From contig BCJJ01000021.1 in NCBI GenBank assembly GCA_039545355.1, positions 682,001 to 746,000 on the forward strand: DNA of 64,000 nucleotides, in the 5' to 3' direction. The translations under genes were made by a program, and so were the position numbers. This DNA is from Trichosporon coremiiforme (lineage: Eukaryota; Basidiomycota; Tremellomycetes; Trichosporonales; Trichosporonaceae). Positions 1-11,806 of the stretch are shown here, piece after piece. The notes beneath the pieces are model-generated. The model made no database searches and was not told the origin of the DNA. It worked only from the letters and a program-made list of their open reading frames with translations. Numbering within the stretch: the first letter of the stretch is position 1; every line of letters begins with the position of its first letter.

Positions 1-25
1 CGTCCTTGAACTTGGAGCGGACCAT
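1..25 (-). CDS. ATG8: Atg8 ubiquitin-like autophagy protein, N-terminal start only (gene runs off the left edge)
   Basis: Read on the minus strand, bases 25 to 1 give ATG followed by codons for MVRSKFKD, and the window then ends. This is the invariant opening of fungal Atg8, in which the N-terminal helix is followed by the ubiquitin-like fold. Family knowledge: Atg8 is processed at a C-terminal glycine, conjugated to phosphatidylethanolamine and drives autophagosome expansion. Only eight residues and one extra base are visible, so the call rests on a short but highly characteristic N-terminus. The gene is divergent from the gene starting at 1017, so the 990 bases between them hold both promoters. 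The rest of the gene must be read from the neighbouring sequence. Confidence 0.75.
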
Positions 26-1016
26 GACTGGTTAGGATTGAGGTAGGCTGTAGAGTAGAGAAGGTGGTTGACGGTGATGGACAAGTGGTTGTTGGTTGTA
101 GAGGATTGCGGATGAGGTCGTTGAGGGATGTGCGCCGACGGGAGGAGTAAGCGTCAGCGTTGGGTCGGGGATAGGAATGGGTGATAGTGCAGGGCCGTTA
201 GAGTGCCCGGAGTGCGAGGGACGGGGTCACCAACGTACCGAGAGAATAGAAGCGGGGTGGATGCGGCTGTGACTCGGTGCTGTGGGTGGACAACGGGTAG
301 AGTAAGAGTCACAAGGCAAGATGACAGATGCAGGTGATGCACGATGATGAGCTCGTGACGGTGGGAGGAGTGTGGTCGGTGGGTGGGAGGGCTCAGTGTG
401 ACGCGCGTACAGTGCACACTGGGCGTACGCCCTCTGGCCGAGTCTGGGTGGGGTTTCCTTCACGTCGTTGGGTGGCAAATCCAAATACACCCGTCAGTCA
501 CTCGCGGCCGGCCTCCACCGGCTCCGGCCCTGCGCCATAGTCGCATCAACTGGTGCTCGCCATCGCTAGCGTCGACGACAAGAGCGACGAAGACGGGAAA
601 GCCATCTCTCGCAGCCTCAGTGTTGTTGAAAATCGCGAGCAGGCTGGTGCGTCGTGCGCTCAGGACGGCTCAGATCGAGTAGTGCCCGCCCCTCTGATCT
701 CGTAAACATTGGACGCCGTCCTGCTCACCATCCCGGTCCTTCCGTCAGGTTCCCGGTCCTATGATGGATGCCGCCCTTGTCTGCGCCGAGTGTCCCGATT
801 CTGAATCCACACGCAGGGCTCAGGCGCCCCGGAATGCAATCGTACGCTGTGCAGGTGGGCATTATGATGCAGTGACCGCATGACGGCTGCCAGGGCTCCA
901 AGAGGGAGGCACGGATAAGGTGCGGGTTGTGGGCCCCACAGCGTCTTCTCAAGATTTCGCAGCTGCGCGATCATTACTAGTTGTTGACAACCAGCTCCAT
1001 ATAAACCACAACTACC
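26..1016. promoter_or_regulatory. Divergent intergenic region between ATG8 and the Faf1-like gene
   Basis: No convincing coding frame is present; the short open frames here have no coding-like codon bias. The stretch must contain the 5' leaders and promoters of both outward-facing genes. A TATAAA string at 1000-1005 lies only 12 bases before the start codon at 1017, too close to be an ordinary TATA box. Confidence 0.5.
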
Positions 1017-2248
1017 ATGTCGATCAAGAAGGGATGGGGAGTCAAGCCGGCTAAGCCGCAGGTAACTACTGAGGGGTAAGCTAATCTGCTGAAGCCATAG
1101 CTAACGTCAGACCTGCGAAGTTGAAGGGCAAGGGCAAGGCGAAGGCGCCTCCACCGCCGTCTTCCTCCAGCCTGAGCGGAAGCGACAGCGATGGCAGCGA
1201 CAGCGGTAGCGATAGCGAATCCGGGGACGACGAAGACGACAAGACCGCTATGCTTGCTGCGCTCGAGGCTCACTCGCGGAGTCTACTCGGCCTTCCCTCG
1301 ACCTCGGCAGAGGCGTCTGGCTCGGGGTCCGGGTCTGGCTCGGACGACGACGATGACGAGGAGGCAGGAGACAATGGCGAGGAAGACTACGACGACGAGT
1401 TCGACGACGGCTGGGGAGCAGGAGACGCCTTCGTGACCGACTCCGAGGACGAGTTCGCCGCTCCGGCTAAGAAGGCGAAGAAGTCCAAATCGGCTCCTAC
1501 GACCGCCGCCTCCACCGCCGAGCCGGCAGCACCGAAGGTCGTCGAAGTGGTCTTCGCACCGACGACGGGAGGACGGACAGAGATCTCGCGCGCGGACAAG
1601 AAGGCATTCCTGAAGGGCAACTCTGCCAAGATCATGGGCGGGGTCACGACGGCCGCGCCGACCGGCAAGCGGACGAAAGAGGAGGAGGAGGATGCGTCCA
1701 ACCAGCGCCTGGACCAGGAGCTGCACAACATGCTGTTGCAGAACCTCCTCCCTTCGGCGGCGGAGATGAACCGACCAGTCGACAAGCGGAACGCGATCAG
1801 TGGACGGCTGCGCGAGCTCGCCTCTGACTCCGCTGCGGGCGAGGGCTCCACGGACCTGAAGGCAACATCGCGTCTCAAGTCGCATCCGGCCAAGGTGCGC
1901 ACGGGTCTGATGCACGCTGCCCAGCGACGAGCGGAGGCCGCGCGTGCCGAGTCCGAGTCCGCGGGCTCCTGGGTCAAGGGCATGGGCGGTCTCGGCGACC
2001 TCGGGCGAAAGGGGGCAGGCAAGCGGCCGAACATGCAGGTCACGGAGGAGCGGACGTTCGGCGACACGAAGAAGAAACGCGGCATGGCGGGCACGGGCGG
2101 CAAGAAGGTGCGCGCTAAGGGTCTCGGCATGGGCGTGGGACGGTTCGAGGGCGGCGCGCTCAAGATTAGCGACCGCGAGATCGAGCGCGTCAACGGCATG
2201 GGGAAGCGAAAGCGTGCCAAGGGGCCGGGCAAGATGAAGGGCTGGTAG
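1017..2248 (+). CDS. Faf1/C1orf131-like (DUF4602) putative ribosome-biogenesis protein
   Basis: Two exons, 1017-1075 and 1111-2248, joined across a 35-nt intron (GTAAGC donor, CTAAC branch site just before the acceptor) give a 398-aa protein starting MSIKKGWGVKPAK. Seen: a basic proline-rich N-terminus, then an acidic Ser/Asp/Glu tract (roughly residues 45-130), a basic KKAKKSK patch, and a C-terminal half rich in Lys, Arg and Gly ending GPGKMKGW. The C-terminal motif VGRFEGGALKISDREIERVN resembles the conserved block of yeast Faf1 and human C1orf131 (DUF4602), small-subunit rRNA-processing factors of the nucleolus. The acidic serine tract would suit casein kinase 2. The assignment is by motif memory; other nucleolar proteins with a similar composition are possible. 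It is convergent with the next gene. Confidence 0.6.
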
Positions 2249-5101
2249 GCATGTACTGTGTATTATATTGAGCGTGCCATGGGGCATAATATGGCAGAGT
2301 GGGCCGGCCGACGAAGTCAACAGTCACTGACAAACTCACCGCCCACGCTTTCATTCTCGGGAACCGGTCTCATTGGCTTCGTTTCACTCACCAAATGACC
2401 AAATGCTGCGATAAGATATCCGTCAACCAGGCTGAAGGAGACGAAGAGGGTGAAGGACACCGGCGGACGAGCGTCTCCTTAGGCGTCTCAGCGAAGCACC
2501 AGGCTCCCTTCTGTCTCAAGCATTCTTCGGCAAGTATAGCTCATCTCGTCCACCCCTTCCTCACTGCATACAGCAACCAGGCAAGGAGCGCAACCTCAAC
2601 GTCACCTCGACCTGATCCCAACCTCGCAGAGATTTCCACTCGCAGCGATCTTCACCCGCGCGCGCATTTCCACTGGTGATAGCGGCTCGAAGCGCATTAG
2701 ACGCCAAAAGTACCGGTTTATAGGTATTGCTGATAATGTGCAGGCTCCGAACCCCAGTCCCATATATGTACTGCACGAGCGGCGCGATACCAACACCGTA
2801 GCGGCGCTAATCAAACCGCTGAGCCGAGCAACAGGGGAGATTGGGGATAGGTGGTGTCGTTATGAATGGGGAGGCGCAGTTGGGTCTGGCAACTTTCTTG
2901 GTGTGCACTGCTGGTTACAGTGCTGCTCCTCCTACTGAGAGACACCACAGAGATAGATATAAGAGGTTAGCGGAACTGCAGACGGGGTCTCGACGGAGGG
3001 CTGGACGACGTTGGCTAACGGCTAACCCGTGCGGCGTCTGGACCCCCGTCCCCGTCCCCCAGCAGAGACAACTCGGTTGCATCTCCGAACCGAGCTACGC
3101 GGTATCACTGACGCGGCGGACTGTGAATAAGGTGTGTCCAGAGTAAGCCACAGACAATGAGGTCCTCTCCGATCCGTGCCGTCGCGGTCTGCCCAACATT
3201 TCATCCTCAAAACCTTCATCCTCTTCCGTCATCCCTACGTCGCCTATTCGTAGCCTTGCAGGCAGTGAGGCAGCCCAAGCGACATCACGATGCTCGCACA
3301 GCGACCACAGCGGGGCACAGCGAGCACTGCATCTCCCATCGGTTCCATCGACTCCACGACGCCAAACCGCTCACCAGGTTCTGAGTGTCGTCGCAACAAC
3401 CACGGCTCCCTCGGCCAGACGTCAGAAAGGGCAAATGCCAATCTGTTCTTCGTGCAGTCTCAATGCCCCGAACCCATGCCCATACCCATTTGCTCGCGCT
3501 GCTGATGGAACCACGGCTTTGCCATTATGCCACGAATCCTACTGGGGCGATTACCGGCGAGAGGGTGCGCTTATCAGGGAGCCTGTCGGCGCGTGAGTGC
3601 CAATGCGGGAATGCTCTCGCTTCTGTCCGGCATGCAGCATGGTGGTTGAGCAGCTGAGACAAACGCAGAGGAAGAGAGTTGCCGGAGAAGGGAGAAGTTG
3701 GAGGAAGGAGAGGAGGGGCGTGATATGGCGCCACCACTGTGGCTGTGGGGTTGTGAACTACACTGTCTGCCGAGGGCCGCCGCCGAGGGCAGACGAGTCC
3801 TCGTGTCCTCGTCAAGGTTATTCGGTCTGTGGCCTGCGTAAAACGTGCCCTCTGTGCGCAGAGCGCATCTCGGACTCCTAGGACCGCTTTCCTCCAGAAC
3901 GCACCGATGTCCACGAAAGAGCATCAGAGTGGTATTTGTGCGGTCCCCCCCGACCTGGCCTACTCTCGTGCTACACTCGTGACGACTGGCCGACTGGTTC
4001 CAAACGCTCTTAATATGCGTAGCTCCTCGGGATGCTCGGCAGACCCATCTAGAGTTTCGCCCATCGCCGTTCGAAGCGACAGGAAACAGGCACGCCGACA
4101 TCGCGGACCTTCTCGGACCCCCAAACGCTCCGCCCCTCCCCAAACACAGGTGTGCACATGTCCACTTTCCGTGCGGGGCACATCCGGCCCGCATCAGTAC
4201 TCAGCCCTCGACCCGCGGCACTCAACCGTTGAAAGCTCCCCCGGGCGAGAATGCCATGCGAACGAGTCAGACGGAGGGCCAGGCGGGGCTAAGTCTCTTT
4301 CTTGGCTGACTTGCGACTTGCAACTTATTGGCTCTGCCTTCTGACTCTTGCTCTGGCTCTGGCTCTAGGCACGCTTGATCCCGCCAGGCCACAGGCCACG
4401 AGCCACAAGCTCGACACCCCCGTGCCTTCATTGACTCGCCTACTCCACTTTCTCTCCTTACGCTCCGTGTCGTCTGACCGTACACTGCGTACCATCTCGG
4501 CCGAATCATGTCTGACTCGCCTACCTTCCCATGCGCCGCTGCGCCGCTGATGCAGCTGACTCGCCTACCTTTGACTCGCCTCTCTTCCCCTGGCAACCCC
4601 TGGCCCTGATGGACACTGTGGCCGTTACCACCGTTTGTGCGCACTCGTGCACCGCATGCTGCGCTGACACCGCCCCGTTCCCTCTCCGCGAGTCGTCGGG
4701 CCCGTAGCCGCCAGCCTGCCGTGAAAACAACGGTGGGGCGACGCAGCTCCGTATCCAGGCACGACGATGCATGTATGTGATCGTTGCGACTACTCAGCCT
4801 GGGGCTGTCATATCCTACGTGCTAAATATTGCTGGTAACTGTCCGTCATGATGATTGCGGTGGTTGGGGGAGGCGTGAGGGGGGACGCGCGCTTCGTTGG
4901 CGCGGGGGTTGCGTGCTGCGATAATTAGGTGGAAAGGACCGTCTCCGTAGTAGTTGGTTGGTAGATAATAGAAAGAAAATCCCACTGTACAATGATGGTT
5001 TGGCTGGTTCAATAACTTCAGTCGATGCTAGGAAACGAAAATTAGATGGAAAATCAAAAAGCGATGGTTGGACAATGTGGCGAGTGTTCGTAAGAGTCCG
5101 T
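2249..5101. other. Convergent intergenic region, no supported gene
   Basis: About 2.85 kb lies between two convergent genes. Several open frames of 60-200 codons occur on both strands but lack the C/G third-position bias of the real genes and have no recognisable domains. Short direct repeats of a GACTCGCCTACCT-like element occur around 4507-4585, and a CTCTGG repeat around 4346-4366. I see no RNA gene or mobile element. Confidence 0.4.
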
Positions 5102-7400
5102 TTAAGCAGCGACACCGCGGCGCTTGAAGATGCTCGTGAACCCACTGAAGCCCTTGCCGAAGCGGCCCATGCTGCGGATCGACGGGGCGCCGGCAGACTT
5201 CCTCGCAGGTCGGGGAGTCATGCTGTTCGGGTTCTCGGCGCTGTTGACGGAGCGCTCCTCGGCTGAGGAGGGCTCGACAACAGAAGACGAAGAGCAGCTC
5301 GAGGTCATGGACGGGTCAAGCTCGGGAGTCGGAGGAGAGACGCCCTCCTGCTGTTGCGGCGGCGGCTTGCTCGAGTTGCGCAGAGCCGAAGGGGCGCGGC
5401 GGGGAGGGGCGGCACTCGCCTTGGAGCTGTTCATCGAAGGCGACTTCTTCATGTAGTGACCGCTGCTGCCGTGTCCGTTGTCCGACTGGGCAGAGCGGCT
5501 GGTCGCGCCAGACCTCGGGTCGAAGCGCGAGGTGAACTTGGCCGACTCGCTAAGAGACATCGGGGCCATGCGCAGCTGGTCCGTCGAGCTGCTCGTACTG
5601 CTTCCCGCAGTCCTGGAAAGGCGGCCAAAGTCGCTGTTCGAGTGCTGCATCTCCGACCGGGACATGGAAGGAGAGAGGATTGGCAGATCACGGCTAGTCG
5701 TGCCAGCAGTGGGCGACGACGGAGCCGAGGCTGAAGCGTGGTTGGACCTGATCTGCGACAGCTGGTTCGCAGAGTCACGGTGGTCAAAGGTCGGAGGGGT
5801 AACGTCACCGCTTTTCTTAGAAAGGTCGACGAGGGCCCCCGGAGCTGGCTGACAGTAGTCCCAGCCAGGCATCATGGCCTGCATCTTCCTGTCACCGGCA
5901 TGACCACCAGCTTCGGGGACGCATCGGGCGCCACCGAATAGCAGCGTCTCGGCGCCCGACAAACCAGTACCCTCAGCATCAGTGTAGGGGGCCAGCCAAG
6001 CGCCAAGACCAGTCACACACGAGAAAAGGTGTCGTCGAACACGAGTCGACATGGTTGGAAGGAAGGGCACCAGGAACCGCTCAATAACCGGTGCGAGCGT
6101 GGGCGGGGCGTCGATCGGAACAATGTGCACAAGCGATAAGGGCGCCAGATCATACTTGGCACCGCTTCCATCCGCACTCTTGCTGGCAGAGCCACCTTTC
6201 GTCAGCACCGGCATCAGGCCAGAGGTGAGGACAATCGTGTGCTGGAGGAGGGTGTGCATAGCCGTCTGGGAGTCGCAGTCGAGAGGCGGCATGGGGAGGA
6301 AGTTGATCGCGGCGTCGATGGGAGGGCCTTGGGGGCGAAGGCTCTCATCGAAGAAGAAGAACGAAGAGATCCTTTTGATGGTGCCCGTGCGCTCAGAGCC
6401 GGCGAATCCGTCCTTGATGGAGCCAGCACGAGAACTCGGCCGGCTACGGCCACCGCCAGAGACGATGCGCGCCAGATCGGTGAACGAGTTGGTCCTCGAG
6501 ACAGAGCGTATTGAGTCGGCGGAGGACGAGTTGCGACGGCCAACGTTGGCGAAGCGGTGACGACCGGACACGGGAGGAGTCGTCGTGCCCGAGCTGGACG
6601 AGCCCCTGCGAGATCGTCGACCACCATTGCCCGATGGCGTCGGTGCGGCGAACGTGCCTCCGTACCGGCGGTATTGCTCTGCCAGGAAGGTGGCTTCCTC
6701 GATGATAGCAGGAATCGGGTTCTTCTCAGCAACAGCTTCCGCAGTTGGGCTGAACGGCTGGATGGTCGGGTAGATCGTGCGGTGGTCGCCCGAGTTCATG
6801 AGCTGGGACGGCGAGCTGAGTGCCTCAATCTCCGGGACAGGGCGGAGTGTACCGATCAGGATCAGCGTGTCCTGGAAGGACGGACAGTACAGCAGAGGTT
6901 CCAGAGTGGCGCGCGTGGGTTCTGTACACGTTAGCCACTGCTGACAGTGCAAGAACACTGTTTAACTTACCCCCGAGAATCAGGATGACACGGTCTTGCT
7001 GCATCCACAGATCAGCGTTGCGACGAGCCTCGAGTGGGTCGATCAACCACGGATGACGCCCAGGACGGTTCTGGCGAGCGATCTGCTCACGTTCCTTGCC
7101 TTTTCCGCTGCTGTTGCGGTTCGATCGGAACGCCGACGGTGGAGGCCTCGCAGCAGCAGCAGTGGCAGCCGCACCTCGCTCCTTGGGGCTGGACGACCGG
7201 GTGCGCATGGGCGAGCTCGTGGACGAGTGGAGATCTCCCGATGTCGGCTCATTAGCGGCCGTAATGGGGCGCGCCGCCTCGGGGGCTTGGTCTGCTAATT
7301 CCGTATTCGCCAAGGGAGAAGAGTGGGCTGGCACTGTCGGGCGAGAGGCAGCCGCTCCAGGCGGGAGCGCTGGTGAGGAAGACGACTTGGTGAACAGCAT
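5102..7400 (-). CDS. Serine-rich conserved hypothetical protein, 749 aa
   Basis: Two minus-strand exons, 7400-6971 and 6921-5102, joined over a 49-nt intron (GTAAGT...TGTACAG) give 749 codons in frame. The N-terminal ~100 residues are Ser/Ala/Pro-rich. A folded-looking segment follows across the splice site (HPWLIDPLEARRNADLW, then VILILGEPTRATLEPLLY), with alternating hydrophobic stretches to about residue 240. Ser-rich linkers surround a second hydrophobic region (INFLPMPPLDC...TVLTSGLMPVL...APVIERFLVPFLPTM). The C-terminus is a long disordered Ser/Pro tail ending in a basic RFGKGFSGFTSIFKRRG motif that could bind membrane. No signal peptide and no family I can name. Gene structure is well supported; function unknown. 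Confidence 0.75.
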
Positions 7401-10400
7401 TGCACAAGCACGAAGAACGAGCGATGTGACAGGTGATTAACGAGTTTGCGATGGCGGGGGAAGGCGCGGAGTGGTGGTGGGGGCGAGGGATGTGGTGGCA
7501 GTTATAGGGTTGAAGTCGGAGGAATAATGGCGAGATGAGTTTTGGGTTGCAGAGGGATGAGAAAGAAAACGATGCGCAAGAAGAGTACGCAAAAGTTGCC
7601 TGGCGATGCGAGACGACGAGAAAAGAAAGAGAGAGTGTGCAGAACAAAGACTGCGGCAGCGAGAGCGGGGCGCGATGCACTAGACTGGTGTACTACTCGG
7701 ATAGAGGTGGCGCACGCGGGGGTAGAGAGCAGTAGTGCTGAAAGACGCCCGTCCGATTGGAAGCAGGGTCGGTTTGAAAATGGGTGACGGCGGGAGTGCC
7801 GGAGTCACCCTCTGCTAGCTGCTGTCGGGTCGACGAGATCTGGTGCTATCGGTACGGTAGCCGTCGCTGCGGGATTGTGCGCCGAGGACGTTGGAACGTT
7901 TGAAAAATGGACAGAGAAGAACTGGAAAAGCTCGAGTGGGCGGCGGTGGATGGATGATGGGAGGAGATAAAAGTAAGGTATGAGACTTGAGGCCGTTGTA
8001 GGACGCGAACTAGGCGATCGCAGTAGTCGCAGGGGCAGGGCTGGAACTGGGACTGGGACTGGGACTGGGACTCGGGACTGAGCGCTGTGCGGTGTGAGAG
8101 ATGATGATGTCAATTCGGTGGGACGGGGATCGACCGACGAAGTCGCCAACTTGAGTGCCGAGGAAGATTCTGTTGGTGTGTACACAACGGAAGACGGAGT
8201 CGTCAAGCTGTTTTGTTGTCTGGGCAGACGTTGGAGGGGGCAGATAGACGGCGATGGGGGTGTGTATGATGACAAGATGGCAGACGGCGTGCACAGATAG
8301 TGGTGGCCCCAAGGCGAGACTTTGTCGGAAGTCCGGACAACGCACGGTGGTGCCAGTAGTGCTGCGGGGGAAGGCAGGAGCGTCGGTCAGGCGGAAGGGC
8401 AGGATGCAGGAGGGACCAGGACCCAGGACCCAGGACCCAGGATAAGCCAGGATATGGACGGTGAGCGGTCAGATGTACAAGGCAGGGCGCAACCGTCAAG
8501 CGTACGGGGAGGCGGCGGCTGAGGCTGCATGGCTGTTATGGCTGCATGGTGGTGCATGGTACATGATGCATGGTGCAGCACGACATCATGAATTCAAAGC
8601 GATCAGAAACAAAGTCTGATGCTCGCTCGTTTCCCCTCTGCGCTTCTCCAGTAGCAAAGCCCTGAGTAGCGTGAGCATCCCTGAACGCACTGCCCGGACG
8701 CCTGAGCGCTTCAGAGCGATGGACGACCCGGGCCCTTAGCTCTGCTGCGGTGGATCAAAGGCAATCACCTAATCGGGCCGGCGCTATTGGGACTAATATA
8801 GCACTCCGACCACTCATGGGCCTCTCACCCTCTCCTAGCTTCCTCAACCACCTCCAGAGCTAAAAAACGCCCTTACCATTCACCATGTCCCTGCCCCTGT
8901 CCCTTGGTTGCGCAGTCAGCTCAGGGTCCCGGCACTGTCTCGCTGTCTACTGCACAGGCCGCTCCACCCTCTGCCATCGCCGCCCACCACGTCGCAAGGG
9001 GGGGTCCCACTCTGGCCACCAGCGCTCACTTGAGCATGCATGCTTCCATCAATCGTTACCTGAGCAAGACAACTGTCTCTTCTTGCTCTCAGTTACACCA
9101 CCCTGCCGACGCTGGCCGCCGGTCGTTACCTCTGACACGGCGCTCCCACGGCCCCCTTCTATCGCAGCGATCCTCGACTCCGGGCTCGTCAGGTCCATCA
9201 GCTCATCAGCATACATCCGAGGCGCCGTCTAACGTCATAGGGTCCAACAGAGTTTGTAATCCGTCACTGGGGCAATTACATCCATCCAATCCAGTCAAAC
9301 CTCCTCAATTCACAGGTTAATAATAAGTTGCCCAGCCTGTGCAGCCGCTTCAGCCGCCTGCGCTTTTACGGATGCGGAGCCCTGCATGAAGCATTGCTTG
9401 CCTCTTCCTCTGCTCTCAGCTGTCAACGCAAGTCGGCCCAACAGCGAAATGCGAATGGCAGCTCCTAGCGATCCCAGCTCCACCCAGGGAAGCAGCAGAG
9501 AGTTGCCCAATCTGTTCTCACGGCGTCTGCGGATGCATCGCGCCCAGCATTGGTAGCACGTCTATTCCTGTCGCGGCGTCGCGGCTGGATCTGACTCGCT
9601 ACCAGCTTGGCTACAGCCTGCGCTTGCTTTCCTTGCCACTTTCCGTATTGGACTTTGCAGAATTACCATTCACGATACGCATCGCACCACCCAGGGCCCC
9701 AAGGACGTCGCAATAAGGTCTAATGGCCTTGGGCAGATGGGTTCCTGGGAACCGGGGGGTGTCCATGTCCACCGTAGCGACGTTGCCTCTATTGAGCGCT
9801 GTGAACTTTCTTCAGAATACAGGGCACGCCGCATACGTATGGTGTAACATAAGCCAAAAGAGTGGCGACGCCTTTCTGTTACGCCCGCATCGTCCGTTTC
9901 TCAGCCCATCTCAGCCTATCGCCGGGTGCGGTGTGTGGTACACACGGACGCCAGCGACACGGAACATGACAACGATCACGCACCAGGTGCATCGGTGACG
10001 TTCGGCATGAGCGTATCAGTTCAGAGTATCAGAGTCAGAGCAGCGACAGTTCCCTGTGTCCCTACGCCGTGCCCGTGCCCAGCTGCCCCCCGTATGGTGT
10101 GCTCGATGCGACTGCGGGGTCGACGAATGCAGAGGCGTGCAGTGACACAGTCAGTTTGAGCTGCAAGATGCCGCTGGCCATTATCTAGTCCCAGCCAAGA
10201 CTTTGGGCCGTGGCTTGCTGTCGCCATATGCCTCTGCCTCAAGTCTTGGCTGAGGCAATCGTGCCGGCGTAGTAGGCGGAGGTGCGGTGCAGTGAAGCTC
10301 TGGTACCGCCTCAACCGGACTGGAGATCTGGACAATCTCAGATGAAACTCGCACAATTCTCCCACGCGTTGCGATATCCCACGCCCCCCCGTTGCATGCC

Positions 10401-10993
10401 TTGCACGAGACGCAAGGGCCCACTGCTGGGCGACAGCGGCGTCGTCATTCCTCTGGCTCTCCGATTCACAACGGTTCAAGCGCTAAGCTCAGCTTCCAGC
10501 TGAGTGGTATCAATCCGTAAACTGCTGCATGTTGCACATGGCAACGCCAGAGCGAGCTTGTACCGACGCAGCCGACAACTGGCCCTGAAGTGCCAAGCCT
10601 GGCAAACCTGGCGGACCTGACAGACCTGGCACTCCGCGCCGAGCAGAGCAAGCGTCGGAGCGATGTGGCGGACAAGGGTCTGGTCCCATGACATCATTAC
10701 CCTCTGCGCCTGGGCATGGCACGTTCTCGCCGCCCGATCGGACGGGCGAGCGCTCCAGAGTATCGGACCGAGTGCACGAATCGAATGCATGCATTGGTGC
10801 GGTCTCGCACGTGGCAAAAGTCACTCACGCGACGACGGTGTTCAACGGCATCTGCCGGCGGTATGCCCAGGCCGGTATGTGGTGCTCCACCGTTTCAGTC
10901 GCCGCGGACCTCGTGTCCGCATCAGTCTGTCTGTCTGCAGTCATCTGTCTTCCTCGCACCGTCGTTCTCCTCCTCAGCGACTAACCAACTGAC
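7401..10993. other. Long divergent intergenic region
   Basis: Nearly 3.6 kb separates two outward-facing genes. Open frames up to 156 codons exist, for example near 7805-8275 (minus) and 8885-9320 (plus), but none shows consistent coding bias, plausible splicing or a domain. It contains several low-complexity stretches: GGGACT units near 8042-8080, CCAGGAC units near 8416-8442, GCATGG-rich sequence near 8523-8575, and short CCTGG(C/A)-type units near 10594-10636. It may carry long leaders or non-coding transcripts, but nothing in the sequence shows this directly. Confidence 0.4.
8042..8080. repeat. Short hexanucleotide tandem repeat (ACTGGG units)
   Basis: Five to six near-perfect copies of the six-base unit ACTGGG, the last with one change. 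It lies about 0.65 kb upstream of the minus-strand gene that begins at 7400. Confidence 0.7.
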
Positions 10994-11806
10994 ATGGACG
11001 CCCCGAAAGTGACCAAGTACGACCCGTCGACGATCGACAATCCGGACCGGGCACGCGAGCTCGTCAAGATCATCGCGGACCAGGAGTCCTCGCTCCGTTT
11101 CGACCAGTTCGACTATGACGTCGCGTGGAAGATTGGCGCGACCATCCGCGAGTCCTTCCTTGAGTCCAAGTTTGCCAAAGAAGGGAGCGGCATCGTCGTC
11201 GCGATCGAACTGTTCAACGACCACAGCTTGTTCCGGTGCACGGTTGGAAATGCGCCCGCCGTCGGGCCGGACAACTGGTGAGTCACCCGCCTTCATGCCC
11301 TCCTCGTGTGTTCTCGGCCATCCTTGTCGTGTGTCAGGCAGGCGAGGGCTTGGCGGGGAGCCGTCGTTCATTACTGGACACCGCATGGCTAAACATGGCT
11401 AGACAGGGCTAGAGGCTTGAAGCTGAGCAGCCGGAGGAGGAAGCTGACACCAGGCTCTGGGTCCGGGGCAAGTTGGCCGTTGTGCGCCGGTTCGGCATCT
11501 CCTCGCTGCGCAAGGGTCGCGAACTCGCTTCAAAGTCGAAGAAGCCGGAACAGGCCGGCCTGCATTTCCCCGAGTACGCGTGTCACGGCGGCGCGTTCCC
11601 AATCTGGATGAAGGTGAGCTGAAACGCTGCGAGAGGTAGCTGACACACGCAGGGAGTCGGGACAGGACCGATTGGCGCGATCTGTGTCTCTGGATTGCCG
11701 CAGTTGCACGACCATCAGCTTATTGTGAGTTGATCGTTGGTGAGGGATAACTGACAGGAAATAGGTCGACTCGCTGCACAAGTGCGAGGAGTTTATCAGC
11801 AAGTAA
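10994..11806 (+). CDS. UPF0303 / YBR137W-like protein (GlcG/HbpS-like fold)
   Basis: Four exons (10994-11277, 11454-11613, 11653-11724, 11765-11806) splice in frame to a 185-aa protein; the introns are 176, 39 and 40 nt. Seen: MDAPKVTKYDPSTIDNPDR at the start, then conserved blocks VVRRFGISSLRKGREL, YACHGGAFPIWMK, GVGTGPIGAICVSGLPQLHDH and a short VDSLHKCEEFISK tail. These match the DUF336/UPF0303 family, which includes yeast YBR137W and bacterial GlcG/HbpS-like small proteins. Some bacterial relatives bind haem; the fungal role is not settled and no catalytic assignment is made. Length fits the family. No signal peptide or membrane segment, so probably cytosolic. Confidence 0.88.

Noticed and set aside
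1283..2320. 345-codon open frame on the minus strand
   Set aside because: It is the antisense shadow of the Faf1-like gene; arginine- and leucine-rich translation without domains, while the plus strand shows the conserved motif and correct splicing.
8885..9320. Overlapping open frames after a good leader-like sequence (ACCATTCACCATG)
   Set aside because: Neither frame has coding bias or a recognisable domain and no splice solution was found.
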